This document shows, one piece after another, positions 35,220-44,109 of a stretch of DNA of 64,000 nt. Source of the DNA: JBEKOF01 sp049513975. Its GTDB lineage: Bacteria > Verrucomicrobiota > Verrucomicrobiia > Limisphaerales > Palsa-1400. The stretch is taken from NCBI GenBank assembly GCA_049513975.1, contig JBEKVM010000008.1, positions 1 to 64,000 of the forward strand. Reading direction: 5' to 3'. The notes under the pieces are model-generated. The model was given only the letters and a program-made list of their open reading frames with translations, was not told the origin of the DNA and made no database searches. The position numbers and the translations under genes are program-made. The stretch's first letter is position 1, and every line of letters starts with the position of its first letter.

Positions 35220-35335
35220 GGGATGGCAAAATCATGGGGGGGGCAAAATCATAAAGACATAAGATCAGGAGTGGTTTTCGTTTTGCGAGCTTTTGGTTGA
35301 CTAGGGAAGGGTGGTGAATTCAATTTGGTGACGAT
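35220..35335. repeat. Direct repeat, copy 2 (CAAAATCATGG type)
   Basis: Matches copy 1 at 34355-34463 through GCAAAATCATAAAGACATAA and on to GTGAATTCAATTTGGTGA. The last 35 bases run into the 3' end of the GxxExxY gene and supply its final codons. Confidence 0.8.
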
Positions 35336-36101
35336 TGAAGTTGACCCAATGAAGAGCCCGCAAGGGTGTGTGTTTCAGAAAGCGCCGTTGGTGATCGGCC
35401 ATGGACTTGCCGCCCGCGGTCACCGCGCTGAACGAAAACGCCACGTCCTGATCAAGCATGTGCATTGATTGTGTTCCGAGCAAACTGCCTTGCGAACGGA
35501 TGGGAACGGGCCGGACCACAGAAGGCGGACCGCCCAGAAAATGGGTGATGGCGTCACGGTAGAGGGCCACTTCAAGGAAGGCCCCCCAATCGTCGAGCAA
35601 CTCGACGATCTTTTCACGCAACCAAACGCCGCCTGGAGTGACAGGACGCCAGGCGGAATCCAAGATTTCAAACCGGTGGCGCTTCGCGGAGGTCAATTTG
35701 GTCGAAAGGAATTCATGTTTGACTTGCGGCGGACGGAGGTTCACCAGGCGTCCATGCTGGAGGCCGGTGAGAAATAAATAGTTTAATCCCTGGGCGCGAT
35801 GGGCGGCGACAAGCGACTCGGTCGTTTTCGTTTCGAGAATGAGTCCCCCATTGAGAAGCACGTCTATGAAATAATCTTTGCGAAACGATTGATGGGTTAC
35901 GGCAATCGCGGCTTCGCGCAGGGCTGTGCCGAAGCCGGCGGCCTGCCAGCGGATGGCGATCTCGCGCTGGTAAAGCGCCTCGTCAAGGAAACGCCCGAAT
36001 TGGTTATGAACGTCGAAAATAATGCGCATGAGTTTCCGGTCGAGCGCATGAAATTCCTCCTGGTCAAGCCGGCGAATTTCGACGGCCGGCTCAATGGGCA
36101 T
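35301..36101 (-). CDS. GxxExxY family protein (nuclease-like)
   Basis: A 266-residue protein. Residues 1-125 match the GxxExxY family: FDVHNQFGRFLDEALYQRE supplies the Gly, Glu and Tyr, and DVLLNGGLILETKTTESL supplies the acidic and ExK residues of a PD-(D/E)XK-like core. The remaining 140 residues are an extra C-terminal part not usual in short members. I prefer the ATG at 36101; an upstream start at 36167 would read 22 residues out of the repeat. It lies between repeat tracts and is probably mobile. The biological role of the family is not established. Confidence 0.75.
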   Translation of the reverse strand: MPIEPAVEIRRLDQEEFHALDRKLMRIIFDVHNQFGRFLDEALYQREIAIRWQAAGFGTALREAAIAVTHQSFRKDYFIDVLLNGGLILETKTTESLVAAHRAQGLNYLFLTGLQHGRLVNLRPPQVKHEFLSTKLTSAKRHRFEILDSAWRPVTPGGVWLREKIVELLDDWGAFLEVALYRDAITHFLGGPPSVVRPVPIRSQGSLLGTQSMHMLDQDVAFSFSAVTAGGKSMADHQRRFLKHTPLRALHWVNFNRHQIEFTTLP

Positions 36102-36136
36102 AAAAGAACCGCGGCGAAATCCGCGCCATTCTTGTT

Positions 36137-36168
36137 TTGATGATTTTGCCCTCCATGATTTTGCCAAT
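36137..36168. repeat. Inverted GATTTTGCC tract upstream of GxxExxY
   Basis: TGATGATTTTGCCCTCCATGATTTTGCC, split into two units, is the reverse complement of the left-hand repeat core and closes the second cassette just before the LysR gene. Confidence 0.7.
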
Positions 36169-36173
36169 CCCCG

Positions 36174-37049
36174 TCAGCCCTTCAAGATGTGGAGGAACTG
36201 CTTCATGGCGGGGGAGAGGACCTTGTTCTTTTTGTAAAGGGCGGCGAGCGGACGGAAGAGTTCGACGCCCTCGATCCTGACTTCGACGAGGGTTTGCTTG
36301 GCGACTTCCTGGAGGACGGTGGCCTGGGGCACAATGGAGATGCCGGCCTCGATTTCCACGGCGCGCTTGACCGTTTCAATGTTGTCGAACTCCATGACCG
36401 TCTGCACGGTCACGGCGTGGTCCTTCAAGATTTTATCAATGGCTTTGCGGGTGGGAATGTCGGGTTCGAAGCTGATGAATTTCTCGCCGCTCAACTGGGA
36501 TAATTTGATGGATTTGTTTTTGGCCAGGGGATGCTGGGGATGGCAGATGAGAACGAGTACGTCCTTGCGCAAGGGGATCAACTCCAGCTTGGGGTCCTTG
36601 GTCGGATAGGCGACCAGCCCCAAATCCACCACGTTGCTCAAAACGTCTTCATAAACCTGGTTGGCGCGGCGGTATTCGACGTGGACATTGACGGTGGGAA
36701 AGAGCTTGAGGAATTTTTTGAGGTAGGGGGGCAGATCGTGCAGGCCGATGCTGTAAATGGTGGCCAGGCGGATGGTGCCGGAAATGATGTCCTTGATTTC
36801 CTGGAGGCGGTTGTGCAAGGAGTCGTAACTTTGGATGATCTGCTTGCTGTATTCGTAGAGCACCTGGCCCTCGCGGGTCAGGCGGAACTTTTTTTTGCTG
36901 CGCTCGATGAGGAGGGATTTGAATTGTCGCTCCAGCGAGCTGATCTGCTGGCTGACGGCGGACTGCGTCACGTTGTTGATTTGGGCCGCTTTGGTGAAAC
37001 TTTCCGTTTCAGCCAAATCACAGAATACTTTTAAGCTTTCAACTTGCAT
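36174..37049 (-). CDS. LysR family transcriptional regulator
   Basis: A 291-residue LTTR. The winged helix-turn-helix is at about 1-60 (FTKAAQINNVTQSAVSQQISSLE), the linker helix at 60-90, and the two-lobed effector-binding domain at 90-290, with IRLATIYSIGLHDL and VDLGLVAYP. Members bind upstream of target genes and respond to a small ligand. It is like CbbR/CysB-type regulators in layout, but the ligand is unknown. The next gene, a hybrid kinase, lies about 50 bases away in the same orientation. Confidence 0.92.
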   Translation of the reverse strand: MQVESLKVFCDLAETESFTKAAQINNVTQSAVSQQISSLERQFKSLLIERSKKKFRLTREGQVLYEYSKQIIQSYDSLHNRLQEIKDIISGTIRLATIYSIGLHDLPPYLKKFLKLFPTVNVHVEYRRANQVYEDVLSNVVDLGLVAYPTKDPKLELIPLRKDVLVLICHPQHPLAKNKSIKLSQLSGEKFISFEPDIPTRKAIDKILKDHAVTVQTVMEFDNIETVKRAVEIEAGISIVPQATVLQEVAKQTLVEVRIEGVELFRPLAALYKKNKVLSPAMKQFLHILKG

Positions 37050-37101
37050 TAGGCTATTGAAACCAGAAAAGAGAATAATGTCAACTTATCATTCGCAAGA
37101 C

Positions 37102-39396
37102 TTATTGGGCCTTTTTGGCGGGGGCCGGCTCGGCCCCATCGGCCAGGGCGTGTTTGACGGCGCGGAGGAGGTCCTGGCTGGTGAAGGGCTTCTGCAGGTA
37201 GGGATCCTCTTCCTCCACCTTGCTGGAGCGGACATAGCCGCTGCACCACAAAATGCGGGTGCGGGGCGCGAGCTTGCGGATGTGCTCGGTCACTTCCCGC
37301 CCGCTCATGTTGGGCATGACCAGGTCAACCAGGACCAGGTCAATCGAATCCTTCCAGTGGGCAAAGAGTTCCAGGGCCCTGGCGCCGCTGTTGGCCGTGA
37401 GTACGGTGTAGCCAAAAGAGGAAAGAACCATCTGCCCCATTGTCAACAATAGGTCTTCGTCATCCACCATCAGGATGGTTTGGGCGCCGCGCAATTCGGC
37501 CAGGGTGAGCGGGGCCTCCCGCACGATTTTGTCGTTGGCCGGCAGAAAAATGCGCACGACGGCGCCGGCGCCGGGCCGGTTGGAAACGGCCACGCCGCCG
37601 CCGTGATTGGTGACGATGCCGTAAACCCAGGCCAGTCCCAGCCCGCGATGCTGGCTGCCCTTGGTGGTGAAAAACGGCTCAAAGACATGCGGCATGACCT
37701 CCTCCGAAATGCCCGTGCCGTTGTCGGAAACCTCCAGGCAGACATAATTGCCCGCGTTTAATTTGGCCGTGCCTTCCTCCATCGGCTGGGTCAATTCCAC
37801 ATTGCGGGTTTCCACCGTGATCTGGCCGTCGCCCTTGATGGCTTCCACCGCGTTTTCGAGGATTCTGACCAGGGCCTGCTGCATTTTGGCCTCGTCGAAA
37901 TTGACGGTGAAAAGCTTTCGTTCCAAATGCCGGGAAATGGGGACCGGATTGGGGAGGGAATTCTGCAGCGCTTCCACCGTCCGCTCCAGCAGGGTGTTGA
38001 GGTTGCCGGCGGTTTGCACGCGCGCGTCCTTGTCTTGCAGACTGAAGGAAGCAAGGTCGCCGGCCACTTCGGCGGCTTTGTCGGCCGATTTTTCGATTTC
38101 GACGAGCGAGCCGCGCCAGGGATGGCCCGGCTCGGCCTTGCTCAAGAGGAGGGAGGTGTGGCCCAGGATGCTGGTCAGGGCGTTGTTGAAATCCAACGCG
38201 ACCGATCGGGCCAGTTGGAGGGCGCAGTCCAGCTTTTGCCGCTGGATGGAATGGGCCGCCAATCCCGCCGGACTGGCCGCGCCCGCCGGGGCCGCCGCCG
38301 CCGGGGCCGGCTCCTTGAGCAATTGGAGCAGGCAAATATCGTCCGGAGGCAGGCAGGTCATCTGCACCAGAAAGGTCGCGGGCATGCCGCTCTTGAGGCG
38401 GAACTTAAGGCGCGGCAGCAGTGTGGGCGCGGGCAAACCCAGAAATTGCACCAGGGAATCGCGGTTATCCGGGGACCAGATGGTTCCCAGCCTGGCGTCG
38501 GGCTTTTCGATGGTGGCGCCGAAGGCGCGCACGGCCGCGCGATTGGCCCGGAGGACCTGGCCGGTCTTGCGCACCAGAAACGCCGGCCAATCAGCGTCCT
38601 GCAGCAGGAAATCGCCCTCCGTTCTGACTGGCACGGCCGCCCCCGGAACTGCGGCGGGCGCGGCGGCGCCCTCCCTGAAGAACTGCAGCAACACCCATTT
38701 GCTTTGCGCCGCCGGACAAATTTGCGCGTGAAAGGAAATGATCGTGCCACTTTCCGCCCGCAACTTGACGGGCAGCCCTTGGCCCTCGGCCGGCTCGGCC
38801 AGAAACTTCTCCAGGGCCGCCGCGTTCTCCGCCGCCCAGATCGCCTCCAAAAGCGCGCCCTTGCGGGAGGCCGCCCCAAAAACGCGCGCGGCGGCGGGAT
38901 TGGATCGAATGATCGCGCCCGCCTTGTCCACCACCAGCGCGGGCCAGTCGGCGTTGGTCAAGGCAAAGGGCACCTCCATCGCGTCGAGAAACGTGGTGGG
39001 GAGCGAGACGGGCGAATCCTTCAGGCGCGTCCCGGTGGAGGTTTCAAACGCGCCGGGGGCCGGGCCGGCGAACAATTGCAAAAGATAATAATTGCGCCCT
39101 TCCCGGGAGAGTTTGGTGAGGCGGGACTGAAAGCGGGCTTTTTGACCGCCGGCGCAGGTGAGTTTCATTTCGCCCGGTTTGCCCGCCGCCTCCTGGTCGG
39201 CGAGAAAGCGGTCCAGCTTAATGCCATTGATTCCATTGGCGTCATCCAGGAGTGCGGACAAGGAAGCGACCCCCTGGACGGCGGTTCCAAAGAGCTGGCA
39301 GGCGGCGCGGTTGGCGCGGCAAATGGCGCCGCTTTCCTCCAGGAGCAATGCCGGCCATCCCGCTTTTTCCAGGACAAAGTCGGTCTGTCGTCTCAT
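37102..39396 (-). CDS. Hybrid sensor histidine kinase with His-to-Leu change
   Basis: A 764-residue soluble protein. Three PAS-like repeats occupy about 1-120, 125-240 and 250-370, each beginning with a WPALL/WPALV/WPAFL-type motif. The dimerisation helix (about 395-450) reads VALDFNNALTSILGH: the phospho-acceptor His expected before DFNN is Leu401. The ATPase domain keeps an N box, DNGTGIS, FEPFFTTKG and GLGLAWVYG. A receiver domain (about 635-755) has DDED, the acceptor Asp in LVLVDLVMPN, Ser in WCSGY and the QKPF Lys. Without the His, autophosphorylation would be lost or moved. No membrane segment. Confidence 0.88.
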   Translation of the reverse strand: MRRQTDFVLEKAGWPALLLEESGAICRANRAACQLFGTAVQGVASLSALLDDANGINGIKLDRFLADQEAAGKPGEMKLTCAGGQKARFQSRLTKLSREGRNYYLLQLFAGPAPGAFETSTGTRLKDSPVSLPTTFLDAMEVPFALTNADWPALVVDKAGAIIRSNPAAARVFGAASRKGALLEAIWAAENAAALEKFLAEPAEGQGLPVKLRAESGTIISFHAQICPAAQSKWVLLQFFREGAAAPAAVPGAAVPVRTEGDFLLQDADWPAFLVRKTGQVLRANRAAVRAFGATIEKPDARLGTIWSPDNRDSLVQFLGLPAPTLLPRLKFRLKSGMPATFLVQMTCLPPDDICLLQLLKEPAPAAAAPAGAASPAGLAAHSIQRQKLDCALQLARSVALDFNNALTSILGHTSLLLSKAEPGHPWRGSLVEIEKSADKAAEVAGDLASFSLQDKDARVQTAGNLNTLLERTVEALQNSLPNPVPISRHLERKLFTVNFDEAKMQQALVRILENAVEAIKGDGQITVETRNVELTQPMEEGTAKLNAGNYVCLEVSDNGTGISEEVMPHVFEPFFTTKGSQHRGLGLAWVYGIVTNHGGGVAVSNRPGAGAVVRIFLPANDKIVREAPLTLAELRGAQTILMVDDEDLLLTMGQMVLSSFGYTVLTANSGARALELFAHWKDSIDLVLVDLVMPNMSGREVTEHIRKLAPRTRILWCSGYVRSSKVEEEDPYLQKPFTSQDLLRAVKHALADGAEPAPAKKAQ

Positions 39397-39433
39397 CAGC
39401 CAAAATCAATACCCTGTTTTCCTCTTCCTCTCA

Positions 39434-39464
39434 AACAAAATTGAGCGGCAACAAAATTGAGCGG
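39434..39464. repeat. Two tandem copies of AACAAAATTGAGCGG
   Basis: Two identical 15-base units separated by one base lie between the kinase start and the porin stop, possibly in the kinase leader. Confidence 0.8.
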
Positions 39465-39492
39465 GTTGGGAATAAGGCAGGCAAAGGCGCGC

Positions 39493-41109
39493 TCAAAAGC
39501 GGCAAGTCAAGTCTAATTGCAACAGCTCGTACTGCTTGATGGGATTGAGGGAGGGGATGTCCTGGTTGCTGCCGCCGGTGCCGAGTTTATTGTTGATGCG
39601 GGTGGCATAACCATAACGGAGGGTGCCGATGAGGTTGTCGGTAAAGCCGTAGGCCAGGGCGGAGTAAAGACCCTGGAGATTGCCCCGGCCTTCAAAAAAG
39701 TCGGAGTCGAGCAGGTTTGGGTCCAGGGCGTACTGTTCGACGTGCTGCCAATAGACGCGGGCGTCCCAGGTGTTTTTCTTGACGACAGAACCATAGACCA
39801 TGCCCACATCTGCGCCGCTGGAGACACCGAAGCCGAATTGCCAGGCCATGTTGTCGTATTTTTGCGCGACAAACTTGCTGGCGGGAATGGCGGCATTCAT
39901 CACGGCCGCCGCCGCTTCGGCGCGCTGGGCGCCTTCCAGGTTTTGGGCAAAGTCGCCAAAGAAGCGGGCGGGCCGGCGGCCGATCTTGAAATCCAGCTCG
40001 AAGGGGATGTCCAGCACCTGCAGGTAGTCCAGGCCGGTTTGGTTGAAAATGAAACCGTCGTTGTTGGCGGGCACGGCCAGCCCGCCGGCGTTTTGATTCT
40101 GCCCGACGGCCACGCCGGGAAGGCCGCCGCCGCCTTCGCCGACGAACGTATCCGAGTAGCCAGGGGTGGTTTGTGATGCCGGGATTCCAGGAATGGTCGC
40201 GCCGACGGGCGGGGTGGTGTTATTTTTCCCCACGCCGTCGTAATTATAAAGCGTCACGGCGGCTTTGAGGGAAACATCCTTGCTGATGTGGTAGTTGAAG
40301 CCGCCCTGCCAGGCCAGGAGAAACGGGGCGCTGGTGTCCTGGCCTGACAATTGGAAAGTGGGGTAGATCAGGGCGGAGGTATGCGTGGGGTTGTTGTCCT
40401 CGTAGAGGAATTGGGCGAGGTTGGCGAAGAAATCCACATCGCCGACGGTGTATTTGAATTTTTCCACCGCTCCCGCGGGGTTGATGTCGCTGTCCCAGAC
40501 CATGGGGGTGTTGTAGAGGGGGTTGGGCATTTTGCCCACGATGATTTCAACCCCGTCGCGGGGATGCCAGCCCAAATAGACCTGGCCCAGGCTCAGGGCG
40601 TCGGTGGATTTGCCAAAGGGCCCCTGGTAAGGAGCGCCGGAAGTGGAGGTGCCAAAGGTGACCCACGGGGAGCGGGGGTTGGAGGCCGTTTCGAGGCGGA
40701 GTCCGTAGTTGAAATTGCCGGCCAGATCGCCGCGCAAGCCCACGCGCACGGCGTAGCGGAAGCGGCCGAGGTCTATCCTGGCGTCGTTGGGGGCCTCGGC
40801 TTGGCGGTCCTCGAAGCGCATGCGGATGTCGCCGAACAACTCGACGCTTTTGATGCCGTCGCTGATTTTCCACTTGAGGGCGGGCATCTGGGCGTTGGTC
40901 AGGCGGGCGTCCGCCTCGGCCTTGACTTTTTGGGCCTCTTCCTGGGTGACGTAACCCTTTTTAACGAAAAGGTCCAGGAGCGGATCGGAGGAAGGAGAGG
41001 ATTGCGCGCCCGCGCCCGGGGCCAAGGCGAGCAGGAGGAGCGCCGCGGCGATGGCGGTGGGGCCGCGGTGAAAAGGCCCTGACCCCGGAAGCGATTTTTC
41101 GATTCGCAT
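39493..41109 (-). CDS. Putative outer-membrane porin
   Basis: A 538-residue exported protein with a signal peptide (AAALLLLALAPGAGAQ) and a short coiled region containing FVKKGYVTQEEAQKVKAEAD. About 440 residues of alternating beta strands with aromatic girdles follow (LFGDIRMRFEDR, GLRLETASNP, IIVGKMPNPLYNTP). It ends in RF, and a C-terminal aromatic residue is typical of BamA-inserted barrels. This matches the 'putative porin' family common in Bacteroidota and Verrucomicrobiota. It may serve the PstS-like protein encoded just upstream; the solute is unknown. Confidence 0.85.
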   Translation of the reverse strand: MRIEKSLPGSGPFHRGPTAIAAALLLLALAPGAGAQSSPSSDPLLDLFVKKGYVTQEEAQKVKAEADARLTNAQMPALKWKISDGIKSVELFGDIRMRFEDRQAEAPNDARIDLGRFRYAVRVGLRGDLAGNFNYGLRLETASNPRSPWVTFGTSTSGAPYQGPFGKSTDALSLGQVYLGWHPRDGVEIIVGKMPNPLYNTPMVWDSDINPAGAVEKFKYTVGDVDFFANLAQFLYEDNNPTHTSALIYPTFQLSGQDTSAPFLLAWQGGFNYHISKDVSLKAAVTLYNYDGVGKNNTTPPVGATIPGIPASQTTPGYSDTFVGEGGGGLPGVAVGQNQNAGGLAVPANNDGFIFNQTGLDYLQVLDIPFELDFKIGRRPARFFGDFAQNLEGAQRAEAAAAVMNAAIPASKFVAQKYDNMAWQFGFGVSSGADVGMVYGSVVKKNTWDARVYWQHVEQYALDPNLLDSDFFEGRGNLQGLYSALAYGFTDNLIGTLRYGYATRINNKLGTGGSNQDIPSLNPIKQYELLQLDLTCRF

Positions 41110-41261
41110 AGGCGCGATGGTAGGAGAGGATTGCGACAGGATTGTGGCGGAAATGTTACGTTCCGGTTAATTGAGGCCGCCGGGGAAAAAACACCCGAAG
41201 CGTGAACTCCAATCCGGCGGACTTCGACGTTCGGGTGTTGTTGAATTGCGGTCCAGGCAGC

Positions 41262-42275
41262 TCAGTGGTCCTGCACGCTGTAGAAACGGTTCGCGTCCGT
41301 CGAGGTCACTTGGAACGACTGGACCGTGCCGTTGCCGGAGATGCTGGGCGACACTTTTGTCCAAGTGCTGATGGGGGAGGACAACCCGGCGGCATCAGTA
41401 TAATACAGGGTGTAAGTGGCCCCGGTGACGGTGGGGAACGAAATCGTGCTGGTGGTGCCAGAGACGGTTGCGGCGATGGCGGGCGGAGGACCGGCGAGGC
41501 GATAGAACACCATGGAGCCGTTGGCGGCCAACTCGAAATAGCCGAGATAGGCGCCGGCCGGGTGAGCACCGCCGGTGGAAGGTTCGAGTTGATAGAAGTC
41601 GGCCCGGGAAGGCAGTTCCGTGCCCGAGGTGAAGTCCGGCGGAGTGGTGGTTTCCACCCTTCCCTGAAACCGGCCATTGAAGTTTCCGTTAGGCCCCAAA
41701 TAGGCATCGCAGGAAAAATCCGGGGTGTCTCCGACTGGAATGACAATGGCCGTGCCGGTGTTCTGCGCGCCAGAGGCCACTCCGGCGCTGTATTGGCCGG
41801 CATTGAACTCGATGGAGGCTATTTCGTTGGCGGCGAGCGCCTGGGGGTTTGATCCATTGGCCACCCAGGGAGCGGCAATGACCTGCGCGGCAGGACGCGG
41901 CGTGGTGACCCACAAGGTTTCAGCGGGAATGGTCTGATCCCCGCCATCGCCGGCATACGGGACGCAGCCTGAGACAGACCAACTCATGTCGTTGATGCTG
42001 TCAAATGTGCCGAGCAGGGAGGTGCTGTACTGGCTGATCGCCGTCGTGCTTCCGATGGCCGCGCCGTAGTAAGTGACAGCCGGCCCGATGTCCACCTCAA
42101 TGGTGTTCAGGCCGACAGTGCCAAATCCATCGGCGTTAATTTTGCGGAAGCATAAAACCAGGTCGCGATCACCGTAAACAAAGACTGGCGTGTTGGCTTG
42201 GAGGTTCTGCAGGAGGCACAACGAACTGGCCACAGACGCAAGCATTGCGGACATTCGATGAGAATTTGATTTCAT
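41262..42275 (-). CDS. Secreted protein with Verrucomicrobia-type C-terminal beta domain
   Basis: A 337-residue exported protein (signal region about 1-27). No enzyme family was recognised. The N-terminal half reads as a beta-rich adhesin-like or anchor-type domain (TPVFVYGDRDLVLCFR). The last 80 residues (ATYTLYYTDAAGL, then ending in NRFYSVQ) match a module seen at the end of many Verrucomicrobia exported proteins. It lies between the porin and the PstS-like gene in the same orientation. Confidence 0.68.
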   Translation of the reverse strand: MKSNSHRMSAMLASVASSLCLLQNLQANTPVFVYGDRDLVLCFRKINADGFGTVGLNTIEVDIGPAVTYYGAAIGSTTAISQYSTSLLGTFDSINDMSWSVSGCVPYAGDGGDQTIPAETLWVTTPRPAAQVIAAPWVANGSNPQALAANEIASIEFNAGQYSAGVASGAQNTGTAIVIPVGDTPDFSCDAYLGPNGNFNGRFQGRVETTTPPDFTSGTELPSRADFYQLEPSTGGAHPAGAYLGYFELAANGSMVFYRLAGPPPAIAATVSGTTSTISFPTVTGATYTLYYTDAAGLSSPISTWTKVSPSISGNGTVQSFQVTSTDANRFYSVQDH

Positions 42276-42336
42276 AATTTTGGAAGAGTTCCGGGCAACA
42301 AGGTTTGCTGGTTGAACTTGCCGCGTTCAACGAATG

Positions 42337-43557
42337 TCAGTAGTTGTTCGAAATGGGGCCGCCGTCGGTGAAGCGCTGGACATGCATCGAGCCGAGAAGA
42401 ATGCCCGGAGCGACGCTGCCCGAGGGGATGACGGCCGCATCCTGGTTGAGGATTTTGGCGGAGATCAAATCCGTCACCGTCTGCTGGAGACCGCCGTAGT
42501 TCTGCCGGTACATCACATGTTCATAGCCCCAGAAGGTGTACTGTCCTTCCTCCACGGCGGTTGGGCTGTAGGGGATTCCGTTGTAGGTCATGTCAACGCC
42601 GCCGCCGCCTTCAGCCGTGAAGGCGTCAGGAAGTCCCAGGTAGGTGACGTAAAACCCATTCACTCCTGTAGCCGTTGCGCTCCCAGTGGCTTGAATGGCG
42701 AAGGCAAGGTCTCCACCGCTGTTATAGCCGCTGTCGCCCTTAGGATAAACTATTCCGTTCACCGTATCTTGGGGAACGAGTTCCTGGCCCGTGACCGACC
42801 CGAAGGCGCTCTTGGATATGATGGTGGCGTTGTGCAGAGGGTAATACTGGTGAACAAGGTTGAGCACGCCAACGCCGGTCTCGGCAAAGGCGTTGAGACG
42901 GGTGCCGGAGTCCGCGTTGCGGCCCAAGGCATAAACATTGGTGCCTTCATCCGAATTCAACCCGGTGAACAGGGCGAGGGGAAGGCTGCCTGACCCGGTG
43001 TAGAGAGAAACGGCCAATTGCGGAGTCATGTTGCTCAAAGTGGCGGGAGAGCCATTGTTGCGCACCCATTTGAAGGGCACAATGCCGACAATGTGGTCGA
43101 GCAGAACGGGGCTGGTGAATGGCGAAGAAGCCTGAAACCCATCCGAGAAGCAGGCATCGGGAACGGCGGGGGGATCTACGTTGTTACCGCTCGCAACAGC
43201 GCCGGCCCCGGCGGGAGTGGTATTGGTCAGCCAGGTGGAGATGGTCAAATTCTCCGACACGGTTTGTATTCCCCCGAGGGAGCCGGACCAGGAAGTCTTG
43301 ATGATGACGGGAACGGCCCCGTTGGAGGCGTAGGTTTTGCCGGTGAAAATGGCCTGGCTGGCGCTGGGAAGGCTGGATCCCGTCCAGGCAATGACGGGAG
43401 CAGGAGTAGAATTAGGGTCGAGAATATCCGTAATGGCCTGATGGGCGCCCGCGCGAAAGGCGGTGGAACCGGTGATGTGGATGATGGTTTGCGCATGGGC
43501 CGCGCCGGCGAGGGAAAAGGCGAGCAGGCCCGCCATTAAGATTTTGGGTGCTTTCAT
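42337..43557 (-). CDS. PstS-like periplasmic binding protein
   Basis: A 406-residue exported protein with a signal peptide ending at AAHAQ. Features like phosphate-binding PstS proteins are ITGSTAFRAG at the mature N-terminus, NADSGTRLNAF in the middle (compare the SGT anion-binding loop), GGDLAFAI and GYEHVMYR. It is larger than PstS and lacks adjacent pstCAB genes, so it may bind a different oxyanion or act outside a classical transporter. A porin gene follows downstream. Confidence 0.68.
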   Translation of the reverse strand: MKAPKILMAGLLAFSLAGAAHAQTIIHITGSTAFRAGAHQAITDILDPNSTPAPVIAWTGSSLPSASQAIFTGKTYASNGAVPVIIKTSWSGSLGGIQTVSENLTISTWLTNTTPAGAGAVASGNNVDPPAVPDACFSDGFQASSPFTSPVLLDHIVGIVPFKWVRNNGSPATLSNMTPQLAVSLYTGSGSLPLALFTGLNSDEGTNVYALGRNADSGTRLNAFAETGVGVLNLVHQYYPLHNATIISKSAFGSVTGQELVPQDTVNGIVYPKGDSGYNSGGDLAFAIQATGSATATGVNGFYVTYLGLPDAFTAEGGGGVDMTYNGIPYSPTAVEEGQYTFWGYEHVMYRQNYGGLQQTVTDLISAKILNQDAAVIPSGSVAPGILLGSMHVQRFTDGGPISNNY

Positions 43558-44082
43558 TTGCTTTTTTCGTTTATTTTTCAGGTGTTTTGACTGTTGCTTG
43601 ATTTAAGCTGCAACCGTTCGGAACATTTGTTTCGGCATGAAGATAGCAAAGGCGGGGCGGAGCGCGCATCAAGGTTTAGGACACGCTTGGATGCGTTTAA
43701 GACCTCGTGTTTGACAGACGGATCATGCTGGCAGCAAACGGTTTATGTCCGGCTTCCCCCACCGCCGGCACTTCCGCCGCCGGTTGTTGCAAAGACGTAA
43801 CTTAAGAAATGATGATTCCGCGATGTTTTCAGTGGGTTCTACTTTCTCGAGAGACGAGTGGAGAAGGGCCAACCGGTGAAGCCCCTTCCAGGAGTGCGCC
43901 TGTCCCCGGTCGCAGCATTGTGCAAAGAGCCGGCAGTATCGGGATTTGCCGGGTGTGGCGCGAGGCCGGACGTTGCTGCGCCCGAGGACGGGCGCACTCC
44001 TGAGGCGCGCGACCAGCCGCGAGAGGGCAAAATGCCGAGCCTCAAAATAGTGATTGCGCAATGCAAAAGAATGTGCGATTGT
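43558..44082. other. Gene-free region upstream of arsR
   Basis: Two divergent units leave about 550 bases here. Apart from the inverted-repeat element at 43889-44002 and the ars operator, I see no gene. The part near 43580-43650 is the likely promoter and leader of the PstS-like gene. Confidence 0.5.
43889..44002. repeat. MITE-like inverted-repeat element
   Basis: The ends CAGGAGTGCGCC and GGGCGCACTCCTG form imperfect terminal inverted repeats that extend about 33 bases inward (left GTCCCCGGTCGCAGCA; right, on the other strand, GTCCTCGGGCGCAGCA). The element is 114 bases and has no coding capacity. The right end can itself fold as a GCGCCCG/CGGGCGC hairpin. Confidence 0.72.
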
Positions 44083-44104
44083 TATTTCGTTATTTAGCGA
44101 AATA
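44083..44104. promoter_or_regulatory. Palindromic ArsR operator
   Basis: A perfect inverted repeat TATTTCG-8 bases-CGAAATA ends five bases before the arsR ATG. Its form and place fit autorepression by the adjacent ArsR protein. Confidence 0.78.
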
Positions 44105-44109
44105 TAGAT

